Positions 11,867 through 22,806 of a DNA stretch of 64,000 nt are shown here, one piece after another. Each line of letters opens with the position of its first letter. Position 1 is the stretch's first letter. Both the position numbers and the translations under genes were made by a program. Where the stretch lies: contig JAJEKV010000062.1 of NCBI GenBank assembly GCA_021234155.1, positions 8,573,408 through 8,637,407 of the forward strand, written 5' to 3'. Source of the DNA: Isoetes taiwanensis (Eukaryota > Streptophyta > Lycopodiopsida > Isoetales > Isoetaceae). The notes under the pieces were generated by a model. The model did not search any database, was not told the origin of the DNA, and saw nothing but the letters and a program-made list of their open reading frames with translations.

Positions 11867-12612
11867 AAGAAAAATGACATAATGAAAAGAAGCAACAATG
11901 TAAAAGATATTAAATGTTGTTTTATTAATTCGAATGCCAAATTTGTTGATTCCCTTTTAATTCTGTAAATTTACTCTAGACTTTATGATAAATTCCTTTA
12001 GATTTTCTTAAGGTGGTTCTAGAATTTTCTAGAATGCTCAGTATTCCCAAAGTTTCAAGATTCTCTCAGGTGAAAAATTGAGCAGCAATGCCTACCTATT
12101 AATAAAAGTTTCCATTAGCACCCCCAAGGTATTTAGTCACATACACATATATTGGCTCCAGTTATAAAGTAGGTATATTGTAGTCTTTCATGACCAAAAG
12201 CCCTTAACAAGACTTTGACAATTAAATTTCATGGTTGCTAGTCAGGTGGACAAACATGGGTTTTTTAGGCTAGCTCTAAGAAGTGCTTTTCTCATGATTT
12301 TGGAGAAGGAGGGAAGGAACGTAACGAGGACATATAGGGTTGGTGGTTATGTTTGCACATTTGCATTATATAGATGGGTGATTACATAACAGGAAATGCA
12401 TATAGCATGCTTTTGTGGTGGCCAACTACTTGGACATGAGCTCGAATTTTGCACTTCAAATTCACATTCACATTTAAATTGACTTCAGTCAGGATCCAGG
12501 ATCCAGCAATAAACGAATATCATCTATCTATCTATAGTATGTCTACCCAAATGTTGGAATTATGGTCATGCCTCATTTTCAACATAAGTGACATTTGGTA
12601 TAAGCCATGATG
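11867..12612. other. Non-coding AT-rich stretch
   Basis: No coding frame with splice support and no clear repeat. A short CATC(TATC)n run lies near 12525. Confidence 0.35.
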
Positions 12613-12615
12613 GGA

Positions 12616-12628
12616 CACGTGTTATAAA
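12616..12628 (+). promoter_or_regulatory. G-box directly abutting a TATA box
   Basis: CACGTG at 12616-12621 is followed within two bases by TATAAA at 12623-12628. Both are classic plant promoter elements, and their close spacing on the plus strand suggests a real or relic promoter. The downstream sequence (12640-13000) holds only short frames, for example an ATG near 12711 that runs 13 codons to a GTAACG donor, so no gene is assigned. Confidence 0.35.
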
Positions 12629-13407
12629 GAGCAGATACAGGGGGCGGCCAGATGTGCGGAGGTGGGGTTTTATGGAGGCAGAACGGCAGGTGAAGGAGAC
12701 AGAAGTTTGATGCAGAACGGCAAGGGCCTGGCATCAGAATTGCTCAAAGGTAACGGTGGTCGGGTTTGTTTTTGTATCTGACAGTAGAAACCCACAGCTG
12801 TTGCAATTCGATTTTGGGTTGATTGAATTGGGATTGAAACGGAATTTAGATTCCGGAAAAGCTGGATCCAGCTGCAGGTTCCGCAGCTTTAAGTTTGTTG
12901 TTGGATTACACCCAGCAAAGCCAAGTTACAGATTTCTATTGTGTGCTGGTGTTGGCCGTAACAGACTATTTTGATTTGGAGGAGGAAGTATAGCTCAACT
13001 TTCTATGGCAACGAATTTTACTGCTCCTTATATTTGCTTTCTGTAGAAGTAGTTTGTTGCTACAACACAAAAACATAACAGATCTATCCTTTCCAAATCT
13101 CTGATTTGATCCAAATTTACATATTTAATGGCAGCGCCTATTATCTGGCAATGAAAATTGAGCATTATTGTGCTAAAAAATGGCATTCTTTTGTTTTTCT
13201 TCCTTTCCCTGATTTTGTTTCTGTACGAAAACAGAGGAAAAAGGGTGCTAGATCCTGAGTGATTTACAGATTTTGAAATGGGTTCCAATCTTAGATCAGA
13301 GAAATCAATTAAACCGGCACATTTGCTTAAGTTATTGGATCCGATAGAATGATTCATTATCAAATTCGTCATTATTTTCTAGTCTATGTTTTCGGAGCCG
13401 GGTTTTA

Positions 13408-13853
13408 TTACCACAAATACGCAGGATCAGAATGATGGAGCATCATTTCGCCAGGCATGGACATGGCCGGGAAGCCATGGAACAACGATTTTGCCGCAAT
13501 CCTCGCATCCAAAATTAGGCCCGAGCTGGAATCAAGAGAGTAGATTAAGCCCAAACATTGCAGAATCTGCAAGAGAAACATAGATAAAATCATCAATTGA
13601 TCAAAACTGGACTAGATTCAAACAGAGAAATTTAGATTGAAAAAACCCAAAAATAAAAGAGAAAAAAATTCTACCTTTCAATGCCACAGGAGCGGAGAAG
13701 GAGCGCAAGATCCACTTTGGGAGAATTTGGAGCCAAAACCGAAGATTTCGTGCTTAGAAGAGGGAGTAAACAGGGAAAGATCGGGGGAAAGTTTAGGAGG
13801 ATCAAGTCCGGTGAGATGGCCGGTGCAATCGCTACAGCATGCATGCCATAGAA
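13408..13853 (-). other. Possible two-exon transcript of unknown type
   Basis: A minus-strand ATG near 13853 opens a leucine/proline-rich reading (57 codons, ending LLLRSCGIER) that meets a GTAGAA donor near 13675. A second block (13578-13410) starts after a TCTTGCAG acceptor and ends at a GTAATA donor. The two do not join in one open phase: joining gives an early stop. It may be a non-coding RNA, a decayed gene or chance. The leucine-rich start would fit a transit peptide, but nothing else supports this. Confidence 0.2.
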
Positions 13854-13912
13854 GATGTCTAGCCAGATACGCTTCCAGACATGTTATTTTTGCCCTTTTT
13901 TCTATATGGTAA

Positions 13913-15490
13913 CACTGCCGGAAACCAAGCGTTAGAGCTTGGGCTCAGCAGACACGTGGAATTCCTCATGTTGATGTATCATTATATATGTCTTGATATT
14001 GTATGTTCTAAATGGCCATTCCAACAAGTTGCTAGTGCGTATGACATTTGAAATGGCCATGCCTTATAAGTCTGAAGGTCTAGCATATATCCAATTGGCC
14101 ACTTATGGAGTGAAAATAATAAGTTGGTGTTTTGAACTGGTCACTACCCATTGGTCGTGGTGAGACCCGCGTGGCCGACTATTTTTTGAAAAATGTGAAT
14201 TTGTGGCTAGCTCGCCCGCCGGGGCTACTAAAAAACACTATGTAAACCCGCGTTCTTGTGAAACCATCCCTGGTATGCAATCACTGTAAAAAAAGCCATA
14301 GGTTTTCAAATAGATATCCTCCCATACATCCATGCCAACGATGCTAACCATGACGTTGACATCTTGTGCAACCACCTGCTTTCCTTTGCCTTTCTTCCCT
14401 TTGTTATTTCTTTCCTTCTTCTACATAATAACCTCATGTTACTCCTCCAATCGCCTTCTTTTTTGCTCTTTCTGCTTTTGCTTCTACTCCCTCCCTCTAG
14501 CCTTGTCCTCGTCCCCTTTTTTTTCCTTTTTTTTTTTTTTTTGGGGGTAATTGATTTCCGAAACTTATCTTGCATCTACATGTTTTACTCCAATTATCTA
14601 TCAAATTGCTAGAATGTGGGCATGATTTGCAAAAACATGACAAATTTTTGAATCAGCAGCTCAAAAATTACTGTTGTTTGTTCTGCAAGCTATGTTATTG
14701 AGGCTGGCTGGTGCTGCAAAAGTGATGACACCAGCACTTACTTTGTTATTTTCAAATTTTAGAGATGGAGATGTGATAAAGTTCTAGAGTCGGATGCTAA
14801 ACAGCCAAGCACATATAATTTTGTTGTGCTCAATGGTCAACGCATAATATATTCTTATATTCAACTGAATATGTACAAGTTCAAATCCTGCTGGCCTTGA
14901 TAATGTTCGTATTATAATTTGAAAGCCACAGATCCCAGGGTCATGATGTCTTGATCTCCAAAACATTCCCAGTTATTCTGGGCCCATATTTAACTAAAAA
15001 GCAGATTTAACCTAATATGGGCCAAGTGCATTCAACCTCAACAATGAAAAGAAAAGGTAATATGCATGGTTTTTAGGATGATTTCAAAACTGTTATCTGA
15101 TACAGTTTTATCCTTTTTATACATAGTATCAACAGAAAATTTGAATCTAATACAGTTCTATCCTTTTTATACAGACCTCAATATCATACAAAAATGCATG
15201 TCAATCACCTATACATACAGAGTTCTAGTGTTACTCGATTCTGCATACCTACTTAGCTTTCCAACTCCCGGCAAAAATGGCGACGAAAAAACATTCAAAA
15301 CACCTACAAAGTTCAGACACGAGCAGAACAAGCAACTGCTGCAAACAACTGTTGTACAAAATCTCATTGAAGGCTTCAACAACTCATCTAATATCTAAAC
15401 AATTGATACGATTGTACAAAGATGCTTAAAATTACAGTGCCCAATCTGCAGGATTTACAGCTGGATGCGTACATGAATATAGATTGTCAC
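13913..15490. other. Non-coding stretch with a long polypyrimidine tract
   Basis: About 14385-14545 is almost pure T/C with a run of some 20 T. The leucine- and serine-rich frames over it are low-complexity artefacts. There is no supported gene in this interval, and the 3' end of the SPF30-like gene begins at 15497. Confidence 0.5.
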
Positions 15491-15496
15491 AAAAGA

Positions 15497-17554
15497 TCAT
15501 TCCTCTCCATCTTCTGATCCAACCTTCAAGTGTAAATGCTTTTCACGTTTATGAAACTCAGTAATGCCTTTACCACTTCCTGTTACCCCAACCTTTCCTT
15601 TAGGGTCATCTGGTGATTTAAAGATACTTTCCTTCTTCCGTCCCGTAAAAAAGCCAACCTGCAATTTAACTAGCAAACTAAGAACAAATATGGAATAGAA
15701 ACATGCATGTTCAAATACAAAACCTTTTTAGATCTGCCCTTATTGGTTTGGAACTGATGCCATGCATTTTGCCGCTTGTTCTGAACAAGCTCCATCTGCT
15801 CAAGTCTTAATTTTGACTTGAAGGCGTGAATTTTTTTCCTTTTGGCTGCTTTCTGCAAATTAAAGAAAATAGTTTAAATGAGATAACATAAAGAAGATGG
15901 TGACAGCTCTTGAGGTATTGAAGGGAACAAAGGCATGATTAACTTACTACATCTTCAGGGTCCTCTGGTTTTATCCGTAGCTTTAAAGGTAGGTCTTTGT
16001 GCATATCCTCTAAGTCAGCAGCCTGTGCAATTTTGCGCTTAATGGCCTGCCGGGTAGCCTCTGCATTTCTTTCCGCTTCAAGCAAAGCATTTCCACCTAG
16101 ACCATCTTCAAGTCGTTCCCTAATACTTTCCGCCTCAACCTATGACCAAGTGAGCCACTTATTTAAGATCAAGTAAGTATCCAATTTTACAATCAAATAA
16201 TTTAATCCCTTGATCTCATTAGAAACTTTGTGGATGTTAAGTGCCCTATTGTCCTAATCATTACAGCATCCATGCATCCATAATGCATAGATATATCATG
16301 AATCTGCAAGTTTTCTGATGTACACCCAAATCAACAGAACAATCCTACCTCTTCTTTGTTGCCCCATTCATCATAAACTACCATGTAGCCAATCGGTGTC
16401 ACTGATTCAATTGTTGCATTATACCTGCATATAAACAAATTAGCTTGCCAAATGCAAAACAAAAATTTGCTTCATAGTGATTAATGGCTCACCATTCCCC
16501 ATCATCAGTCCATACCGCCTGCACCTTTGTCCCAGGAGGAAGCCTTCCTGGAATTTCGTTTGCTAACTGAACACATAGAAATAAGTTTAGATAACACAAA
16601 TGTACATCAGATATACATGAAATTAGTATAAACATACCTCATGCTGATATTCTGCAATAGATGACACCAAATCAGAATTTGCAGAGCTTAGTAAATCCCG
16701 TGTCAACTCTATTGCCTGAACAATTTTGCAAACATGATCAAGTCTACAGCAATGGCATAAATCAAAGAAAAAAAAGCTACTTGAGCCCCGCCTCGAGTAC
16801 AAAAGGTAACAAAAAGTACTAAATATTCAACTACAGAAAGCACTTGACCACCTCATTCATCCAATAAAACGATTTGGAATCACGCAATGCAGGACTTGTA
16901 AGAAGGTCTACAATTTAACAAGGAATTTAAAATAATAAATAATATGAAACAATATCTAAAACCACACAAACAGATCTTCTGACCTTGTCCGCTTTCAAAA
17001 AAAACATTTAACAATTGCAAATTCACCTCACCTTTTAATAACAAGGACTCCAATAGCATTTTTGATATTTCGGCTGACTTTCCTGAAGAACACTGATGAG
17101 CCCTTAGGACACTAATTCCCTCTCTCTTCTAAAGTAACAGCTATTTTATATTGCCACATTTTTGCAAAATGACAATACTTACCTCACAAAGAAGAAATGG
17201 TTGTTATAACGCGAGAAGAAGCTTACCTCTTCAAGTTCCTTCACCATATCTCCATATTCCACATTGCCAGGATCCGATGCCAACAATTCTTTGACCTGTA
17301 GCGAATAACACCACAGCGAGCAGCATCAGAGAGCAGCCCCATTCCTGCATTAAAAACTCGAACCATTGCCACTAATTCACATCACTTCAACGACGGGGGC
17401 TGGCCAAAGCCCATTTACAAAACGAAAGACAAAAAATTTGTTCCCTCCAGTGTGCAAAACAAGTTTAGTTAAAACCCTAGGGGAAGAATAATACCTGCTG
17501 GAGCTGCTCCAAGTATGTGCTCAGATTTGATTGAAGATCTTCCGCGCTTTCCAT
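15497..17554 (-). CDS. SPF30: SPF30/SMNDC1-like Tudor-domain splicing factor, eight exons, 278 residues
   Basis: SPF30 is a nuclear spliceosome-assembly factor whose Tudor domain binds symmetrically dimethylated arginines on Sm proteins and which promotes tri-snRNP joining. Exons are 17554-17495, 17295-17227, 16715-16638, 16566-16493, 16424-16349, 16139-15951, 15852-15724 and 15658-15497. All have GT/AG borders and consistent phases, and they sum to 837 bases (279 codons with the TGA). The N-terminal helix (ESAEDLQSNLSTYLEQLQQ) fits the family. The Tudor domain spans about residues 78-125 (PPGTKVQAVWTDDGEWYNAT...VVYDEWGNKEE), with cage positions W88, Y95, Y111 and W114, the last in place of the usual Tyr, plus N116. 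The basic coiled middle (KAAKRKKIHAFKSKLRLEQM) and the C-terminal GFFTGRKKESIFKSPDDPKG block are characteristic. No stop or frameshift is seen. The start is the first ATG, shortly after the telo-box region. Confidence 0.93.
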
Positions 17555-17814
17555 GGCCGGTGTTTCAGCCCGCTGCTCCTCGACAAAGGGAAAGAATGAT
17601 TTTAGGTTAGCACAAACAGGCCGCGTTAACATTTTTTAGTAATGACGTGTCAATATATTGCCACCTCATTTATACACGTCATCATAGATGGCTGTATGCC
17701 CAATAAGAGCCCTCATTTGGGTGAGGGTGAGCGAATATTCTTACAATATTTGCTGCATTCACTGCATCTTAGAGCTGCAAAAATTTGCTGTTTTTGGTTT
17801 TGTTTTTCCCGTTA

Positions 17815-17918
17815 AAAACCTTGATGTATGTTCAACCTAGGGTTTGGAATTTCGCCTACTATCAGAAAAACCTTGATGTATGTTGAGGCTTAGGGTTTGG
17901 AATTTCGCCTACTGTCAG
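17815..17918. promoter_or_regulatory. 52-bp tandem duplication carrying telo-boxes upstream of the SPF30-like gene
   Basis: Two near-identical units each contain AAACCTTGATGTATGTT, then (C/T)TAGGGTTTGGAATTTCGCC, then TACT(A/G)TCAG. TAGGGTTT is the plant telo-box, common in promoters of translation and RNA-processing genes. The pair lies about 260-360 bp from the SPF30 start codon and could act on either flanking transcription unit. A further AAACCCTAG lies in SPF30 intron 1, near 17472. Confidence 0.5.
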
Positions 17919-17942
17919 TATTCCAGAATTAGGACGCTCCAG

Positions 17943-18583
17943 GTTGGAGCACTTTTGCAGGGAAATCACCTTGAGTTTGGATTCATGGCAGATGTTCTAT
18001 TCTGGGTTGCATGGTAAGATCTTGTCTAGATGTGTTCTTGTCTCTGTGTTTTTTGGTCCTTCAGATGGCGCATTCTTGTGTGTGTTTCTTGTTATCCAAT
18101 TGGAGCTTGGTGATTTTGCAAAGGTTTAAGATGTCGGTTTTTTATGAGCTTTCCCTTTGGTTCGATTTGGTTGGGCTGTGGGTTCGTTTGCTGCCCTTGC
18201 GTGCAACAAGACGGGTTTCCTCATGTTTAATCTGACTGCCTTTGGGGTGGTGACTGGGACAGTTAGAAATCTATTTAATGTTGTTGAGATTTAAATCTGT
18301 AGTTTCTTTTGATTTTGTTATGGTAGATGTTTTCTTAATGGAGCAACTTGATCGTGTTTTGAAGAGTGAATGCTGGGTAGTTGAAATTGAGAGGCCTGCA
18401 AACCCTGTTGCTGTTAAGGTTATACCAGGTTTTGCGTTGCCTGTCACTGGAGATCCTACTATCCTTAAACAGAACCCCAAGTTTTCCATGCACATTAATC
18501 CAGAACCAAATGTGCAAATTTTGGAAATAGAGGAACTGCTTAATGTTGATGAACTTTGTGGTCCATTAGCATTTGTTGGCTAG
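17943..18583 (+). other. Unrecognised exon-like frames opposite the SPF30-like gene
   Basis: A short block after CTCCAG (17942-18010, EFGFMADVLFWVAW) ends at a GTAAGA donor. A second open block, about 18326-18583, reads DRVLKSECWVVEIERPANP, then VKVIPGFALPVTGDPTILKQ, then FSMHINPEPN, and ends with a stop. Composition and codon use look coding, but I do not recognise the protein, and joining the two blocks at the obvious sites gives a stop. A divergent neighbour sharing the telo-box promoter, or a gene relic, are both possible. Confidence 0.3.
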
Positions 18584-19150
18584 TTATCTAACAGTATGAG
18601 TAACATAAATTATTGCATTGATCTGTGGCTAGGTCTTTCATGCATAGGAATTTAAGATTCTTGGTCGAAGATTTTCCCCTAACTAGGAATGTTGGGTATG
18701 CCTAGAAAATTTTAGTGTTATGCCCAGAAATTTTAGTGTCTTCAGCACCCCTAGTGTGATAAGAGGGGTGCCCAGGTGCTCAAAACTACAAAATCGTAGA
18801 ATTTATTGGTGGACAATCTGGGAAGGTTGTAATGTGATTCCACTTTGAATTCTATAGATTATATTCTTTCTTATTCCACCATTTATGCCCGCTTTGCAAC
18901 CTTCTGGACTCGCATCCTAGGACATTCTGGAGAAAAGTCATGCATAAACTCCTATAGCTCACAAGAATATCACAAATCTAAAGAGGAGCAAGCAGGCATG
19001 TTGAGATGGGCTCTTGGACACCTCCAAAATGCAGCGACAAAGGCGATGGAAAACCTTAATGATCAACAACGGCTACGATGGAGAACCTTAAGGATCAACA
19101 ATGGCTATGGCGCCCCTGCGAGGGAATTTTTTTTATTTTCTTCACTTTTC
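18584..19150. other. Non-coding stretch without supported gene
   Basis: Contains a short internal duplication near 19050-19110 (AACCTTAA(T/G)GATCAACAA followed by GGCTA). The frame covering it has no other coding evidence. Confidence 0.35.
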
Positions 19151-19163
19151 TAATTTCTTTCCC

Positions 19164-19270
19164 GATAAGATAAGATAAGATGAATGTTTACGTCCAGGGG
19201 AACCCAACGGGTTATGGGATGGCACATGCAAGGGTAACAACCCATCTAAAACCTGGGGACTAGGCCCCAT
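19164..19270 (-). mobile_element. Solitary LINE 3' tail with (CTTAT)n end
   Basis: On the minus strand the sequence ends GTTGGGTTCCCCTGGACGTA, then AACATT, then CATCTTATCTTATCTTATC. The TTGG...TCC...TGGACGTAAA core and the microsatellite finish match the tail behind the LINE C-terminal frame at 51.1-51.6 kb, and the copies at 41391 and 46919. No coding part is attached, so this is a severely 5'-truncated insertion. Confidence 0.6.
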
Positions 19271-19779
19271 CACCAAACACAATAACCAAATATTAAAAGG
19301 CGAATCATAGATATATTCTTGTAAAATCTTAACAATAAGAATTACATATGTTATCTAACATAATGTAACTCAAAATGTATTTATTTATGTTTTCAATGAT
19401 TGAATGGTAAATGTAATTGTGTTTCTCCAATAGACAACTAACAAAAACCATACCCATAAGGCTCTCAAAATGCAAGGGAGAAGCCACGTCTCATATATAG
19501 AAACAAAAATAAAGTGCATACTTACTCGAGGCAAGGGGGGTTCACATAGTTTTGGTCGTACAAAACATGTGAGTGACCCGAAAGGGTTTGTTTTTCCCTT
19601 AAACCGTACATATACTCGTACGTAGGGGTAGCTTTTTGGGGTTTTTAGGGCGATTTTGGCACTGTATGTGGCTGGAAAGGGGGTTTTTGAAAAAATTCAA
19701 ACACGTATACAAGGGGGTTTTTGCCGACCCCTTGCACGCATGTGGTATATCCCTTATACAATAGGTGCATCCCCCGGGA
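19271..19779. other. Non-coding stretch
   Basis: AT-rich with a few G-runs (AGGGGG or GGGGTTTTT words at 19620-19700). No gene supported. Confidence 0.35.
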
Positions 19780-20715
19780 CTCGAGGGGCAAATATCAACT
19801 ACATATTCAAAATTCAAGAGAGGAATACACTTGAATTTACACAAATAAAGAGGGATAAACAAGAGCAAATTGAATACTTACTAGCAAAAAGAGGGATAAA
19901 CAAGAGCAAATTGAATACTTACTAACAAATGAGCTACATATTTCAAATTCAAAGAGGAAACACATTTGAATTCACACAAATAAAAGGGATAAACAAGAAC
20001 AAATTGAAATACTTTTAAGGGATACACTCGAATTCACACCAATAAAAGGGATAAACAAATACAAATTGAAATACTTCTGTGATAGGCAAAGGCCAAGAGC
20101 AAGCCATTTCGCTCGACTGAAATGGCATGCTCTTGGCCTCTTACATAAAAGAACAAATGACAATATTTCAACGCTCCTTGATCGTTGAAGCTGAAACATC
20201 CAAGAAATTCCTCGACCCTGATGTAGGCCTATTGCTGGATATAAAATGGGATGTAATCTTGGGATGTAATCTTTAGAAATATTGCCATCTATTCCTTTAT
20301 AAGTACTCAAGGGGCAAATATGAGCTACATATTGCAAATATGAGCATATATTCCAAATTCTAAGAGGGATGCACTACACCAATAAAAGAGATAAACAAGA
20401 ACAAATTGAAATACTTTTTTGAGTACTCAAGGGGCAAATAAATATGATCTACAAGAGATAAACAAGAACAAATTGAAATACTTTTTGAGTACTCACTCAA
20501 GGGGCAAATATGAGCTACATATTGCACATAGGGCAAATATGAGCTACATATTACAAATACGAGCTACATATTCCAAATTCTAAGAGGGATGCACTCTAAT
20601 TCACACCAATGAAGAGGGATATAAACAAGAACAAAGTATATATTTACTCATGGGGCAAATATGAGCTACATTCTCCAAATTCAAAGAGGGATACACTCGA
20701 ATTCACACAGATAGA
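19780..20715. repeat. Degenerate tandem array of GGGGCAAATATGAGCTACAT units
   Basis: Blocks recur irregularly many times: GGGGCAAATATGAGCTACAT, TCCAAATTC(T/A)AAGAGGGAT, CTCGAATTCACAC and GGGATAAACAAGAACAAATT. Unit lengths vary (about 60-130 bp), with nested partial copies near 20400-20560. No coding function. The region borders the 3' side of the LEA gene. Confidence 0.75.
20091..20138. other. Strong 20-bp hairpin inside the tandem array
   Basis: GGCCAAGAGCAAGCCATTTC at 20091-20110 pairs with GAAATGGCATGCTCTTGGCC at 20119-20138 (19 of 20 positions) around the 8-base loop GCTCGACT. It is much more GC-rich than the surrounding array and is not part of its repeat unit. It could be the end of a mobile element or a transcribed hairpin. 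The stem is short for a plant miRNA precursor. Confidence 0.6.
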
Positions 20716-20865
20716 AGAGAGGGATGCTCTTCACAGAGGTATGATAGCTCAAATATCCCTCTCAAATATTCACACTGAAATATCTCAAATATACCTCTCA
20801 ATTATTATTCACATAGATATATAATATTTGGAAACAACTATGGATAGGGAAAACAGGGAAACGGG

Positions 20866-21306
20866 TCACTGGTTACCACCAGCACCCATGACGGACTCTT
20901 TAGCAGCAGCAGCTTTCTCTTTGGCAGCCTCGGTGGTCTGGGCGATGCTTTGTTTGGCGCCCTCCACGGTCTCTTGGACCTTTTCCTGCATACCCGCCAT
21001 GATACCCTGCCACAATGCGTGTTAGAAATGCGCAAAAAAAAAAAAAAACCGCAAAAACGCTGCACAAAACGCTCCCAAAACGCTGCCAAAAACACCCAAA
21101 AAATGCTGCTTGCTTACATGGGTCTGCTCCCCGGCCTCCCGGGCCTTCTGCTCGGCCTGCTCCTTCGTCTGCCCGGCCTTCTGCTCGGCCTGCTCCTTCG
21201 CCTGCCCGGCCTTCTGCTCGGCCTGCTGCTTCGTCTGCCCGGCCTTCTGCTCGGCCTGCTCCTTCGTCTGCTGTGCTTGCCCGCTTTCTGCCATCCTGGA
21301 TGCCAT
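20866..21306 (-). CDS. Late embryogenesis abundant (LEA group 3 type) protein, two exons, 109 residues
   Basis: LEA proteins are disordered, highly hydrophilic proteins that fold into amphipathic helices on drying and protect membranes and enzymes in seeds, spores or stressed tissue. Exon 1 (21306-21118) starts at MASRMAESGQAQQ and encodes four nearly exact 11-residue repeats of the form TKEQAEQKAGQ, then REAGEQTH before a GTAAGC donor. Exon 2 (21006-20866) follows GTGGCAG and encodes GIMAGMQEKVQETVEGAKQS, then TTEAAKEKAAAAKESVMG and a Gly-rich end with TGA. The join is in phase. No signal peptide is seen, so a cytosolic protein is likely. The in-frame TTG triplets upstream are not needed as starts. 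The promoter carries a TATA box and an ABRE-type G-box. Apparently intact. Confidence 0.93.
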
Positions 21307-21357
21307 TTTCTCCTCCAATTTGCAATCTACTTGTCCAGCCCATTGCTCTTGTATTCA

Positions 21358-21407
21358 TTTATATACCTTAGAATTGTGCCTTTGCATGCACCCCTCCTGC
21401 CCACGTG
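21358..21407 (-). promoter_or_regulatory. LEA promoter: TATA box and G-box/ABRE
   Basis: On the minus strand, TATATAAA (21365-21358) lies about 50 bp upstream of the LEA start codon, and CACGTG (21407-21402, context ACACGTGG) lies about 37 bp further upstream. ACACGTGG matches the abscisic-acid response element core bound by bZIP factors, which fits an ABA- or desiccation-induced LEA gene. Expression itself is an inference. Confidence 0.65.
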
Positions 21408-22656
21408 TATGCCTATGCCTCGTGTCCCTGCTGCCAGCACTTCGCTTCAGATCTCTAAAGATATTTTACCACCTCCACCTGTCCAGCTTGGTGCCTCAGA
21501 TCTCCAAAATATTTGTCTTCTCTTGTTTTACCACACCCCACCTGTCCAGATTGGTGTTTGGAATATGCTTAGTATATGCTTCCGTCTTTCTTGGCTCGGC
21601 AAGGGTTATCTTGAATGGACATTCATGTTAACCCCAACTGCATAGTTAGGCCGTTAAAACATAATGGAACTATGTGGTTTTCGCTCAATCTAGCCTGACC
21701 ACAACTCAAATCACTCCCTCTCTTCATCCATTGAGGGTTATAAGATCAGCCAAGGCAGTCTCTGTGACTTTTAAAGCAGATCATGATCAACCTATGCACA
21801 GAGCTGCAGGCACGACAATTAGAAGTTTGGGTCTCAGGAGCTCAAGTACGTGCACTATTGAAAAGGTGCTTAACCTAAACAAATGTCCAAGTTTAACCCT
21901 GTTTTGTGCTAGGAAACCTGCCAATCAGAGCGATTTCCGGCCGTAAACTGGCAGGGGGTGGCGCCACGAGCAGAAACCACGACGACCGGCAGGCTCCCTC
22001 ACATAAGCCACCAAAAGGCGAAAATCCGGCGATCCGAAAAAATAAATGATATTCTTTTTTTTTGGCGTCATTTTTTTCGGTCCCTTTCAGCTCAGCTATG
22101 GCGAACAGTCGGAGCTTTGGCGATGGTGATCTTCATCGTCGTCCAGGCGCTTGCCCATAACTCTTGTTTTTTGAGTTGCCACAAGTCAGAGCTGTATTTT
22201 AAACGACTTCTTGATAGTTTTGGAACAAGTTTTGGTGTGGTAAGTGGTAGAGTTTTTGGAGCTCTAACGATGACGCTTGCTCATTTCTGAAGTTTAGAGA
22301 CCTTTTGGAGCTCGAAGTTCTTCTTATAGCGTGTTTTTCTGTGGTTTATGACACTTTTCAAGTTTCCTGTGGGAAATGTTTGTTGCCAGAGTTCGTGAAG
22401 CCAGCGCTTGTGTTTACCTGAGTTCTTGGAACCACTGGAGGTCGGTAGTTCATAAAGGGATTGTCAGATACTTTTTTCGAGTTTTCGAAGTCTGCATATC
22501 AAACTTTATGTGATCTTCCATGTTTTTTCGAATCATATGTCATATGTTTTTTCGAATCATATGTGATTTTCTGTAGGTTTTTCGGGTTGTGGTCGTCTAC
22601 AAATGGATGCACTTTGTATTTCTTGAACTTTTATCTTGTAGGGAAAGAGATTGCAG
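21408..22656. other. Upstream region and possible 5' exon of an unrecognised plus-strand gene
   Basis: A plus-strand frame at 21958-22290 (110 codons) contains a hydrophobic segment (VGALAMVIFIVVQALAH), but splice support and similarity are lacking. Otherwise no feature is visible. Listed because it precedes the better exon at 22657. Confidence 0.25.
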
Positions 22657-22806
22657 GTAAACATTGCTAGCCGAATCTCCCCAGGCTGGCGGGTGTTCAT
22701 TCAAGATAGGGAAGCTGACAACTCTCGAGTTTGCCGGAATGAAGTTATAATGGAGAAGATTGCATGCCTATTTGGAGCAGCAAATGAAAATATGGTATCC
22801 ACGCAG
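22657..22806 (+). CDS. Unrecognised 50-codon internal exon
   Basis: Exactly 50 codons lie between a GATTGCAG acceptor and a GCAG|GTGTCT donor, phase 0 at both ends. It reads VNIASRISPGWRVFIQDREA, then DNSRVCRNEVIMEKIACLFG, then AANENMVSTQ. Composition is protein-like. I found neither the family nor the partner exons. It may belong to a host gene or to a relic. Confidence 0.35.

Noticed and set aside
14332-14612. Leucine/serine/phenylalanine-rich membrane-like proteins
   Set aside because: They are translations of a polypyrimidine tract with no other coding evidence.
17943-18010. Exon of the ciliary protein IFT38/CLUAP1
   Set aside because: Only a weak likeness around MADVLFWVAW. The following expected sequence was not found, so no name was given.
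20091-20138. miRNA precursor
   Set aside because: A 20-bp stem with an 8-base loop is shorter than plant precursors, and no extended lower stem is visible.
20950-21645. Long plus-strand frames opposite the LEA gene
   Set aside because: They are mirror readings of the 33-bp LEA repeats (Leu/Pro/Ala-rich low complexity). The minus strand has the splice sites, repeat logic and promoter.
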